Assembly: GCA_009787435.1 (NCBI GenBank)
Contig: WRFW01000190.1
Coordinates: 1-11,625 of the forward strand
DNA: 11,625 bases
Direction: 5' to 3'
Source of the DNA: Defluviitaleaceae bacterium
Lineage (GTDB): Bacteria; Bacillota; Clostridia; Lachnospirales; UBA5962
Shown here: one piece after another, positions 1-6,537 of the stretch
Layout of the letters: every line of letters begins with the position of its first letter
Numbering within the stretch: position 1 is the first letter of the stretch
The notes under the pieces: model-generated
Seen by the model: only the letters and a program-made list of their open reading frames with translations
Database searches by the model: none
Told to the model about the DNA's origin: nothing
Program-made: the position numbers and the translations under genes

Positions 1-69
1 AACTATTTAAGAAAGCCGCAAGCAGAAAGAGAACTTTTAGAAAAATCAAAAAGAACGGGATATCTTTAA
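1..69 (+). CDS. tsaB: TsaB C-terminus (partial), tRNA t6A synthesis subunit
   Basis: Frame 1 is open from the left edge and gives 22 residues before a TAA stop. It begins NYLRKPQAERELLEKSKR and ends GYL. The Y-L-R-K-x-Q-A-E-R-E signature is the usual end of TsaB (YeaZ), the non-catalytic partner of TsaD in making threonylcarbamoyl-adenosine at tRNA position 37. This is family knowledge recalled from memory. The following gene is a RimI-like acetyltransferase, which fits the common Firmicute order tsaE-tsaB-rimI-tsaD. The last eight or so codons and the stop lie inside a repeat that recurs at 485-557, so the very C-terminal tail may be repeat-derived. Only the end of the gene is visible. Confidence 0.7.
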   Translation, partial: NYLRKPQAERELLEKSKRTGYL

Positions 70-112
70 CGTGCCTTTCTAAAAAACTTAGAAGTTTTTA
101 GAGGCACTCAAT
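40..112 (+). repeat. 73-bp repeat, copy 1, with internal hairpin
   Basis: This stretch matches 485-557 over its whole length with scattered substitutions and one-base indels. Both copies contain TTTAACGTGCC, a hairpin, and TTTTTAGAGGCACTCAAT. The hairpin here spans 71-107: GTGCCT (71-76) pairs with AGGCAC (102-107). After a two-base bulge, CTAAAAA (79-85) pairs with TTTTTAG (95-101), and a short inner stem closes a four-base loop. It overlaps the 3' end and stop codon of tsaB. It lacks a clean U-run after the stem, so it may be a dispersed repeat rather than a standard terminator. Confidence 0.75.
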
Positions 113-143
113 TATTATAACCAATAATTAATAAATTTGAACT

Positions 144-464
144 ATGATAGAGAAAATAACCATTCCAGAGGGCTTTATAGAATATATGATAGTATTTGAC
201 ACAGCAGATATTATTAATATAGAAGTGCTTCCAAAGTATAGAAGAAAAGGCATTGCAACGAGCCTTTTAAAAGATTTTTTTGAGATTTGCAATAATGCAA
301 AAACGGGCGGTGTTTCAAAATTTTTTTTGGAAGTTAGAAAATCTAACGAAAATGCGATAAATTTATATATAAAAAATGGGTTTGAAGTAATAAGCGAACG
401 GAAAAATTATTATAAAAAACCAACAGAAAATGCACTTGTGATGATTAAAAATATTAAAAACTAA
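144..464 (+). CDS. rimI: RimI-like GNAT N-acetyltransferase, N-terminally truncated
   Basis: This 106-residue GNAT-fold protein resembles RimI, which acetylates the N-terminal alanine of ribosomal protein S18. The acetyl-CoA loop RRKGIA is at residues 33-38. The RimI pattern LEVRxSN...LY is present, with Glu63 and Tyr75 twelve residues apart, as for the catalytic Glu103 and Tyr115 of E. coli RimI. The protein ends with the usual KNYY...ALVM segment. RimI is normally about 145-150 residues. Here the first 40-50 (helices 1-2 and the first strand) are absent. An in-frame TGA at 138-140 and only 74 bases back to tsaB leave no room for them, and no Shine-Dalgarno sequence precedes the ATG. It may be a minimal enzyme or a 5'-truncated pseudogene. 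No tsaD follows. Confidence 0.65.
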   Translation: MIEKITIPEGFIEYMIVFDTADIINIEVLPKYRRKGIATSLLKDFFEICNNAKTGGVSKFFLEVRKSNENAINLYIKNGFEVISERKNYYKKPTENALVMIKNIKN

Positions 465-482
465 CGCCTTTCTAGCTCCCCC

Positions 483-510
483 TTGAAAAGCCCAAAGAAC
501 AGGCTATATT
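483..510 (+). promoter_or_regulatory. Candidate sigma-A promoter for the lon-like gene
   Basis: TTGAAA (483-488) and TATATT (505-510) are separated by 16 bp, a fair sigma-A match. The pair sits inside repeat copy 2, so transcription would start just before the hairpin at 515-552 and place it in the 5' leader of the protease mRNA. The equivalent bases in copy 1 are a poorer match. The call rests on sequence pattern only. Confidence 0.4.
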
Positions 511-557
511 TAACGTGCCTTTTCTAACAAACTTAACAGTTTTTAGAGGCACTCAAT
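485..557 (+). repeat. 73-bp repeat, copy 2, with internal hairpin
   Basis: This is the second copy of the repeat at 40-112, 445 bp downstream. Its hairpin spans 515-552: GTGCCT (515-520) pairs with AGGCAC (547-552), and an imperfect inner stem is built from CTAACAAACT and AGTTTTTAG. The similarity extends upstream into bases equivalent to the last codons of tsaB, but here they are not part of any recognised gene. A further partial echo, TAACGCCTTTCTAG, lies at the rimI stop (462-475). The two copies bracket the rimI-like gene. Confidence 0.75.
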
Positions 558-564
558 ATTCAAC

Positions 565-570
565 AAGGAG
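565..570 (+). promoter_or_regulatory. Ribosome binding site fixing a TTG start
   Basis: AAGGAG lies six bases before the TTG at 577. The nearby ATG at 572 is in another frame and meets a stop at once. This site therefore decides the TTG start of the Lon-family gene. Confidence 0.8.
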
Positions 571-576
571 AATGAT

Positions 577-2943
577 TTGAAAAAATTAACACCAACCGAC
601 TTAAATAATTTTGATATAGAAAAAATAGTGCAAAGTGCAAAACTTGATGATTTAAGCGAAAAATCATCTTCTTTATTTAAAGACACAAAAGGTGCTATAG
701 GGCAAGAAAAAGCTATAGAAGCATTAAAATTTGGGCTCTTTATGGAACAAAAAAATTATAATATATATGTGGCAGGGTCTGCAGGCTGTGGGAAAAAAAC
801 GCTAGCTTTAAAGCTTGCAAAAGAACTAGCAGAAAAACGCCAAGCACCACCCGATTTATGCTATGTATATAATTTTGAAAACCCAAAAACACCGAAACTT
901 TTAAAGCTTGAAAAAGGCTTAGGTGAAATTTTTAAAAAAGATATGAGCAGCTTAGTAGAAGATTTAACCTATATCTTAACCGAGGTAATCAAAGGGGATG
1001 AATATGAAGAAGCTAAATCAAAAATTATTAAAAAATTTGAAGACCGAAGAGAAACGCTAATAAATATAATTACCGAAAAAGCAAAGCTTCAAAATTTTGA
1101 AGTGAAACATTCAGATACAGGCATATACTTTTTACCAATAATAGATGAAAAGGCAGTTTCTGAAGAAGATTTTAGCGAGCTTGAAGAAGAACAACAGCAA
1201 AGAATATTGGAAGAAAGCAAAAATTTAAAAAAACTACTTTCGCCTATAATGGCAAAAATTAAATCATTTGAAGCAGAAGTTAGAAAATCGATTACAGAGC
1301 TTGAATATGAAAAATTGCTATTTAAAATAGGAAGTTACATAGGCGAACTTTTAATAAAATACGAAAAATACGAAGATATAGTTGATTACTTAAAACAAGC
1401 AAAAGAAGATATGCTTGAAAATCTTGAGTTATTCACATATGAAGCCGATTCTTCAGAAGAAGAAATGTTAATGATGATGCCTTGGGCTAGTAAAAAAGAT
1501 GCTGAAAATCCACTTGAAAAATATAAAGTAAATGTGATAGTAAATAATAAAGAGCTTGAACATGCACCAGTAATATTTTTAAACACAGCAGGCTATAGAG
1601 ATATAGTAGGCGAAATTGAATATGATAATGAATACGGCAACTATACAACAGACTTTACTAAAATTAGGGCGGGGGCTTTGCACAAGGCAAATGGCGGTTA
1701 TTTAATTATATACGTGCATGATATTAACTACTTAGCCTTAGATGCTCTTTTCACAGCCTTAAAGAGAGAAAAAGCGATAATCGAGCCGATAAGAGAATTC
1801 CAAACGATAACGCTAAATATGATAAACCCAGAACCCTTAAATTTAGATTTAAAAGTAATTCTTTTGGGCGATTATTACATTTATAACGTGCTTTCATACG
1901 ATGAGAATTTTAAAAAACTATTTAAAATAAGGGCAGAATTTGACCATGAAATGGACTTTCAAAAAAATGCCCATAAAGTTTTATCATTTATAAAAAATAA
2001 TGCAAACCTTACGGAAGAAGCTGAAATAGAATTTATCCGTTTTTTAATGCGAGAAGCAGGAAAGAAAAATAAACTAACTGCCGATTTTAACTTAGCTAAA
2101 CAAATATTAGAAGAAGCAGCCACATGGGCTAAAATAGAGGGAAAAGAAGTAGTTACGCTAGAGCTTTTAAAGAAAGCATTAAAAGCAAGAGATAATAGAC
2201 ACAATTTATATGAAGAAAAGCTAACCGAGATGATAGAAAATGGAACGCTTCTATTAGAAGCTTCTGGAAGCCGTGTTGGTCAAATTAACGGCTTGGCAGT
2301 AATAGATATGGAAGAATACGCATTTGCAAAGCCATCTAAAATAACTGCAACTTGCTACACAGGTGAAAATGGTATTATAAATATAGAAAAAGAAGCCCGC
2401 CTTTCAGGCAAGCTTCATGATAAAGGGGTGCATATTCTTACTGGCTATATAGGCAGCACTTATGCTAAAGAAAGTCCTATCTCTGTCTCTATACGCATTG
2501 CTTTTGAGCAAAACTATAGTGGGATAGACGGTGATTCAGCCTCGAGCACTGAAGCTTATGCTATAATTTCTGCTATTTCAGAGCTTCCCCTTTCACAAGA
2601 GCTTGCGGTAACCGGTAGTATGAACCAATTTGGACACATACAGCCAATAGGCGGTGTAACAGAAAAAATTGAAGGCTTTTTTGATACTTGTAAAAGCCTA
2701 GGGCTTACTGGAAACCAAGGTGTATTAATACCTTATACAAATATAAATGATTTAATGCTCAAATCTGAAGTTATAGAAGCAGTTGAAAAAGATGAGTTCC
2801 ACATATATGCAGTTAAACATATAGAAGAGGGGCTAGAGCTTTTAATGGGTATGCCAATAGATAAAATTAACGCCAAAGTTATGGAAAATTTAAAAAAGTA
2901 TAGTAAATCTTCAGATAATAATAAAAAAACAAAACGCACATAG
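577..2943 (+). CDS. Lon-family AAA protease, LonB/LonC (YcbZ-like) type
   Basis: This 788-residue cytosolic serine protease belongs to the Lon family (MEROPS S16). It lacks the classical Lon N-domain and has the AAA_32 / LonC-helical / Lon_C layout. An N-terminal P-loop-like stretch GSAGCGKKT is at 67-75. A long charged helical insert covers about 110-320. The second half of the AAA module (about 330-470) contains NGGYLIIYVHDI (372-383). The C-terminal protease domain (about 560-760) has the Lon dyad Ser654 in DGDSAS and Lys697 in GGVTEKIEG. Both nucleotide-binding motifs look weak: Lys74 sits where Ser/Thr normally follows the P-loop lysine, and Tyr379 sits at the usual Walker B acid. ATP use is therefore uncertain, as in the ATP-independent LonC group. 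The lysine-rich tail and stop run into the terminator stem. The gene is probably monocistronic. Confidence 0.88.
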   Translation: MKKLTPTDLNNFDIEKIVQSAKLDDLSEKSSSLFKDTKGAIGQEKAIEALKFGLFMEQKNYNIYVAGSAGCGKKTLALKLAKELAEKRQAPPDLCYVYNFENPKTPKLLKLEKGLGEIFKKDMSSLVEDLTYILTEVIKGDEYEEAKSKIIKKFEDRRETLINIITEKAKLQNFEVKHSDTGIYFLPIIDEKAVSEEDFSELEEEQQQRILEESKNLKKLLSPIMAKIKSFEAEVRKSITELEYEKLLFKIGSYIGELLIKYEKYEDIVDYLKQAKEDMLENLELFTYEADSSEEEMLMMMPWASKKDAENPLEKYKVNVIVNNKELEHAPVIFLNTAGYRDIVGEIEYDNEYGNYTTDFTKIRAGALHKANGGYLIIYVHDINYLALDALFTALKREKAIIEPIREFQTITLNMINPEPLNLDLKVILLGDYYIYNVLSYDENFKKLFKIRAEFDHEMDFQKNAHKVLSFIKNNANLTEEAEIEFIRFLMREAGKKNKLTADFNLAKQILEEAATWAKIEGKEVVTLELLKKALKARDNRHNLYEEKLTEMIENGTLLLEASGSRVGQINGLAVIDMEEYAFAKPSKITATCYTGENGIINIEKEARLSGKLHDKGVHILTGYIGSTYAKESPISVSIRIAFEQNYSGIDGDSASSTEAYAIISAISELPLSQELAVTGSMNQFGHIQPIGGVTEKIEGFFDTCKSLGLTGNQGVLIPYTNINDLMLKSEVIEAVEKDEFHIYAVKHIEEGLELLMGMPIDKINAKVMENLKKYSKSSDNNKKTKRT

Positions 2944-2967
2944 TGTACATATACTATGTGCGTTTTG
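2930..2967. terminator. Bidirectional terminator between lon and copA
   Basis: A perfect 15-bp inverted repeat is formed by CAAAACGCACATAGT (2930-2944) and its complement (2953-2967), with an 8-base loop. The lon stop codon lies in the left arm. Read on the minus strand, the stem is followed by a run of seven T's, giving a strong intrinsic terminator for copA. On the plus strand the T's are mostly within the stem (CGTTTTGGTATA), so it is weaker for lon. Confidence 0.8.
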
Positions 2968-2982
2968 GTATATTTAAGCTTC

Positions 2983-3063
2983 TAACATTAAAATATAAAT
3001 TGCTTCGCTTAAGAGTTTTGCTTCGAAAAACAAATCGATTAGCAAATATATATTTTAATGTTA
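2983..3063. repeat. Palindromic repeat element, copy A (81 bp)
   Basis: A perfect 15-bp terminal inverted repeat, TAACATTAAAATATA (2983-2997) and its complement (3049-3063), encloses a core. That core (3003-3033) matches 28 of 31 bases with 8415-8445 in copy B. The core holds GTTTTGCTTCGAAAAAC, a potential small hairpin. The element lies between the 3' ends of two convergent genes and encodes nothing. Confidence 0.75.
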
Positions 3064-3113
3064 TTTTTCCAACCTAATGCCTTGAAAATTAAAATAAAAA
3101 CTTCGATTTTCTT

Positions 3114-5420
3114 CTAACTCAAATTTACAAGCTTTATTCTCATAACATTAAGCAAAACAGAAACAGAGCTAAAAGCCATGGCAAGGGCTGCAATCATAGG
3201 GTTTAAAAGCGGACCGTTAAATAAATACAAAAGCCCTGCTGCAATTGGTATGCCTAAAACATTATATGAAAAAGCCCAAAATAAATTTTGCTTTATATTT
3301 CGCATAGTTTGCTTACTTAAGTAAATAGCACTTGCAACGCCGCCTAAATCACCATTCATCAAAACTATCTCTGCAGACTCTATTGCAACATCTGTACCCG
3401 TGCCTATTGCAATGCCTATATTTGCTGCTGCAAGGGCTGGTGCATCATTTATACCGTCCCCTACCATTGCTACTTTTTTACCTTGCTTTTTTAAATTTTC
3501 TACATTTTCAGCTTTATCCCCTGGAAGCACTTCTGCTAAAAATTTATGAACGCCAACTTCTTTTGCTACAGCTTCAGCGGTCAATTTATTATCACCAGTT
3601 AACATTATTACTTCTAAGCCTAAGCTTTGCAGCCTTTTTATAGCTTCTTTGCTATTTTCTTTTATAACATCTGCAACGGCTATTATTCCTTCAAACTGCC
3701 CGTCTATTGCAATATACATAGGCGTTTTGCCCTCTGTTGAAAGTAAATTAGCTATTTGCAACGGTGTATTAGCTTCGCCAAAAGCAGCATTTGAAACTTC
3801 TTCTAAAATCTCTGAATTAATAAAAGCTTCTATAAGACGTTTATTACCTATTAAAACTTCTTTATTTTTTACAACAGCACGAACACCATTACCCGTTATA
3901 GCTTCAAATTGGTCTAATTCTTCGAGAGTTTTTAATTTATTTATTCCAAACTTAAATATAGCCTCGCCTAGTGGGTGTTCCGATTTTTTTTCTACAGAAG
4001 CGGCTATTAATAAAAGTTCATCTTCTGTGTAGCTGCCATTAGTAATTATATTTGTAACATTTGGCTTCCCCTCTGTTATCGTTCCTGTTTTATCTAAAAT
4101 TACTGTATCTATTTTATGAGCTATTTCTAAACTTTCGCCCCCTTTTACTAAAATACCATTTTCAGCACCTTTTCCCGTGCCAACCATTATAGCAGTTGGT
4201 GTTGCTAAACCTAATGCACAAGGGCAAGCAATAACTAAAATTGAAACTAATATTACCATAGCAAATGTAAAATCATAACCTGCTATAAACCAAGCCACAG
4301 CTGATAAAACAGCGATTATAGTTACTGCATATGCAAATTTACCTGAAATGCTATCTGCTATTCTTGCAATAGGGGCTTTTTTATCTTGTGCATCTTCAAC
4401 GAGCTTTATAATTTGAGAAAGCACAGTATCTTTTCCAACTTTAGTTGCTCGGTATTTTATAGAGCCATTTTTATTTATGCTAGCCCCTATTATCTCATCC
4501 CCTGCTTTTTTGGCAATTGGCAAGCTTTCGCCCGTTATCATTGATTCATCTACATAAGTTGTGCCATCTATTACTACACCATCTACAGGCATTTTAGAGC
4601 CAGGCTTTACTAATATAATATCCCCAACTGCAACTTCTTCAATAGGAATTTCTATATCTTTTCCGTCTCTTTCTACAATTGCAGTTTTAGGAACTAACCC
4701 CATTAGTTTTTTAATAGCTTCAGAAGTACCGCCTTTCGTTTTCGCTTCTAAATATTTTCCTAACACGATAAGCGTTAAAATAACGCCTACTGTTTCATAG
4801 TAAAATTGATTTCTTCCCATGAAAATCATTTCTTCCATTAAAACGTGCAAACTTGTGCCAAATAAAAAGAAATTTTCAATTGTTATATAAAGGCTAAATA
4901 AAAATGCAACCATAGTACCTTTTGCAATTAGAGAATCCATATTGGCATTGCCTGCAAAAAATGCCCGAAACCCTGCTCTAAATCTATCTCTATTAAGCCA
5001 CATTATCGGAAGTGTTATGAGCAATTGAATGAGCCCATTATAGTGTGGGAAATTCATAGGGTCTAAATGAGGTGGTAAAAAATCGCCCTCTAAGCTATAA
5101 AAAATCATAGGGAGCATTGAAAATAAGAAAAGCGGTATAGTTAATATTAAGCTCCATTTAAATATGTGAAAAAGTTTTTTAACTTCGTCTTTCTTTGCTT
5201 CTTCGGCTTCTTCAGCCGTGTGAAGAGTGAAGCCTGCTTTACCTATTACTTCTGAGATTTTTTCTATATTTATTATTTTTTCATCAAATTGCAGTTTTAT
5301 TTTTTCCGTGCCAAAATTCACTTGCCCAGTAACACCCTCTTGCCTGTTAACTACCCGCTCAACAGCTTTTGCACAAGCAGCACAGCTCATGCCGCTAACC
5401 GTTAGTGTTAAATCTTTCAT
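3114..5420 (-). CDS. copA: Copper-exporting P1B-type ATPase CopA
   Basis: This 768-residue membrane ATPase pumps Cu(I) out of the cytoplasm at the cost of ATP. One N-terminal HMA domain carries the metal-binding GMSCAAC (Cys13, Cys16). The actuator-domain TGE is at 296-298 and the transmembrane metal site Cys-Pro-Cys at 399-401. The phosphorylation motif DKTGT includes Asp443, the nucleotide-domain HP motif is at His482-Pro483, and the hinge GDGIND is at 654-659. The last two membrane helices have YN (719-720) and MAFSS (748-752), the signature of Cu(I) transporters (P1B-1) rather than Zn/Cd ones. Length and order are typical and nothing is missing. GGAGG lies eight bases before the ATG. No copper chaperone or CsoR/CopY regulator gene is adjacent. 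The gene diverges from ecsC and ends at the shared terminator at 2930-2967. Confidence 0.95.
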   Translation of the reverse strand: MKDLTLTVSGMSCAACAKAVERVVNRQEGVTGQVNFGTEKIKLQFDEKIINIEKISEVIGKAGFTLHTAEEAEEAKKDEVKKLFHIFKWSLILTIPLFLFSMLPMIFYSLEGDFLPPHLDPMNFPHYNGLIQLLITLPIMWLNRDRFRAGFRAFFAGNANMDSLIAKGTMVAFLFSLYITIENFFLFGTSLHVLMEEMIFMGRNQFYYETVGVILTLIVLGKYLEAKTKGGTSEAIKKLMGLVPKTAIVERDGKDIEIPIEEVAVGDIILVKPGSKMPVDGVVIDGTTYVDESMITGESLPIAKKAGDEIIGASINKNGSIKYRATKVGKDTVLSQIIKLVEDAQDKKAPIARIADSISGKFAYAVTIIAVLSAVAWFIAGYDFTFAMVILVSILVIACPCALGLATPTAIMVGTGKGAENGILVKGGESLEIAHKIDTVILDKTGTITEGKPNVTNIITNGSYTEDELLLIAASVEKKSEHPLGEAIFKFGINKLKTLEELDQFEAITGNGVRAVVKNKEVLIGNKRLIEAFINSEILEEVSNAAFGEANTPLQIANLLSTEGKTPMYIAIDGQFEGIIAVADVIKENSKEAIKRLQSLGLEVIMLTGDNKLTAEAVAKEVGVHKFLAEVLPGDKAENVENLKKQGKKVAMVGDGINDAPALAAANIGIAIGTGTDVAIESAEIVLMNGDLGGVASAIYLSKQTMRNIKQNLFWAFSYNVLGIPIAAGLLYLFNGPLLNPMIAALAMAFSSVSVLLNVMRIKLVNLS

Positions 5421-5477
5421 AAGCTACCCCTCCAAAAAGTTTAATTGGGAACTAAACCTAAAATTTTATATGTATAT

Positions 5478-5506
5478 ATTATATCACATTATTTTTTTAA
5501 TGGCAA
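5478..5506 (-). promoter_or_regulatory. Sigma-A promoter for copA
   Basis: On the minus strand, TTGCCA (5501-5506) and a perfect TATAAT (5478-5483) are spaced by 17 bp, about 60 bp before the copA ATG. No convincing CsoR or CopY operator was recognised around it, so the copper response cannot be assigned. Confidence 0.65.
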
Positions 5507-5563
5507 TATGTGTGCGATGAGCAATTAGAAAAGTGCTTTATGTAATAAAATTTAAAAATACTA

Positions 5564-5592
5564 TTGAAATCGGCTGTCGTTTGTAGTAAGAT
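5564..5592 (+). promoter_or_regulatory. Candidate sigma-A promoter for the ecsC-family gene
   Basis: TTGAAA (5564-5569) and TAAGAT (5587-5592) are separated by 17 bp, about 70 bp before the possible starts at 5663 and 5667. The -35 is good and the -10 moderate. Other TATA-rich hexamers nearby could serve instead. Confidence 0.4.
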
Positions 5593-5666
5593 TATATATT
5601 ATAGTTATAAATGAACTGAAAAATAAAAAATTTAAAAAATTTAATGAAGAGACCCAAAAGTTATGA

Positions 5667-6416
5667 ATGAAGATTACAATAAAGATTACCTTGAAGAAAA
5701 AAATTCTGCCACCCCCCCCAATAAACGTAAGCGAGGTAATAAAAAAAGCTTCAAGCTTGCCAACGATAAAAATAGATAGAAAAGAATATATCAGAAAGAA
5801 CTTTGAAAACACAAAATATGCTAATAAAATTGGCTCAATAATAAATGATGGACCTATTAAAGCAGGCGTTCCATTAGAATATATAAATAAATTAGCAAAA
5901 AAATCAATAGCTAATGAAACTCTGAAAGTTTCGGCTATATCTTTTGCAGCAGGTGTGCCGGGCGTCTTTGCTATGGCAGCAACGATTTCTACCGATATGG
6001 CACAGTTTTACGGCCATATATTGCGTATATCTCAAAAATTAGCATACCTTTACGGTATAGAAGATATTGAAACATTATCAGATGATGGCTCAGAAAATAC
6101 GTATATACTATTTTTAGGAGTTATGTTTGGGGTTCAACAAGCAAACAATGCTCTAAAAGCTATATTAATACCTACCCAAGCACACCTTGCAAAACATATA
6201 GCTAATCAAGCCCTTACAAAAGGAACTATATACCCAATTATAAAAGAAACAGCAAAAATTTTAGGGATAAGAATGACAAAACAAATTTTTGCAAAAGGGG
6301 TTTCTAAGACTATTCCTATTGTTGGCGGCATTTCTTCTGGAGGGCTTAGCCTAATTATGTTTAAATCTATGGCAGGTAGGCTACATAAAAATTTGCAAGA
6401 ATTGACCACCTCTTAA
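5667..6416 (+). CDS. EcsC-family protein with a probable frameshift at its 5' end
   Basis: The body of this 249-residue frame fits the EcsC family (Pfam EcsC). Two hydrophobic segments with the family pattern are AAGVPGVFAMAATISTDMAQ and YGHILRISQKLAYLYG (about residues 94-130), followed by a glycine-rich hydrophobic stretch GVMFGVQQANNALKAI. The biochemical role is not established; the name comes from the B. subtilis ecs operon. The assigned start gives an unnatural MKITIKITLKKKILPPPP. The overlapping frame from ATG 5663 begins with the much more ordinary acidic MNEDYNKDYLEEKNSATPP. The two frames meet at a run of eight C's (5712-5719), and one C fewer would join MNEDYNK... to PINVSEVIKK. 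No strong ribosome site precedes either ATG. A separate downstream internal start is less likely. The gene stands alone, between divergent copA and the lipid kinase. Confidence 0.7.
   Translation: MKITIKITLKKKILPPPPINVSEVIKKASSLPTIKIDRKEYIRKNFENTKYANKIGSIINDGPIKAGVPLEYINKLAKKSIANETLKVSAISFAAGVPGVFAMAATISTDMAQFYGHILRISQKLAYLYGIEDIETLSDDGSENTYILFLGVMFGVQQANNALKAILIPTQAHLAKHIANQALTKGTIYPIIKETAKILGIRMTKQIFAKGVSKTIPIVGGISSGGLSLIMFKSMAGRLHKNLQELTTS
5712..5719 (+). repeat. C8 homopolymer at the ecsC frame junction
   Basis: Eight consecutive C's in an otherwise AT-rich coding sequence lie about 50 bp after the natural-looking start at 5663. The reading frame upstream and the EcsC frame downstream differ by exactly one base here. 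A tract of this kind could slip during replication (phase variation) or be miscounted in sequencing. Confidence 0.85.
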
Positions 6417-6501
6417 AAGCTTAAGTTTTAAGAAAGGTGCGTTAAAATTATAGCCTATATACACGGTATAAATTACATTTAAGCACGTATATAAAAAATT
6501 C

Positions 6502-6530
6502 TTGACATTTTTACAAAATAGCCTTAAACT
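6502..6530 (+). promoter_or_regulatory. Sigma-A promoter giving a probable leaderless mRNA
   Basis: A perfect TTGACA (6502-6507) is followed after exactly 17 bp by TAAACT (6525-6530, 4 of 6 to consensus). Initiation about seven bases on would fall at or next to the A of the ATG at 6538. The better-looking TATAAT at 6530-6535 is 22 bp from the -35 and would put the RNA start inside the gene. Confidence 0.55.
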
Positions 6531-6537
6531 ATAATAT

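Noticed and set aside
1386..2204. Minus-strand open frames of 66 and 81 codons inside the protease gene
   Set aside because: They are antisense shadows of a strongly supported protein, without ribosome sites and with hydrophobic, serine-rich nonsense composition.
3332..4800. Plus-strand open frames inside copA
   Set aside because: Low-complexity leucine- or serine-rich translations opposite well-conserved ATPase motifs; no ribosome sites.
5421..5520. CsoR or CopY operator upstream of copA
   Set aside because: No TACAxxTGTA pair or GC-rich CsoR palindrome was found around the promoter.
6417..6500. Terminator after the ecsC-family gene
   Set aside because: Only 5-bp AT inverted repeats (CTTAA-GTT-TTAAG and TATAC/GTATA) without a U-run.
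6530..6535. TATAAT as the -10 of the lipid kinase promoter
   Set aside because: It is 22 bp from the only good -35 and would start the RNA downstream of the ATG. It stays possible as a weak extended site.
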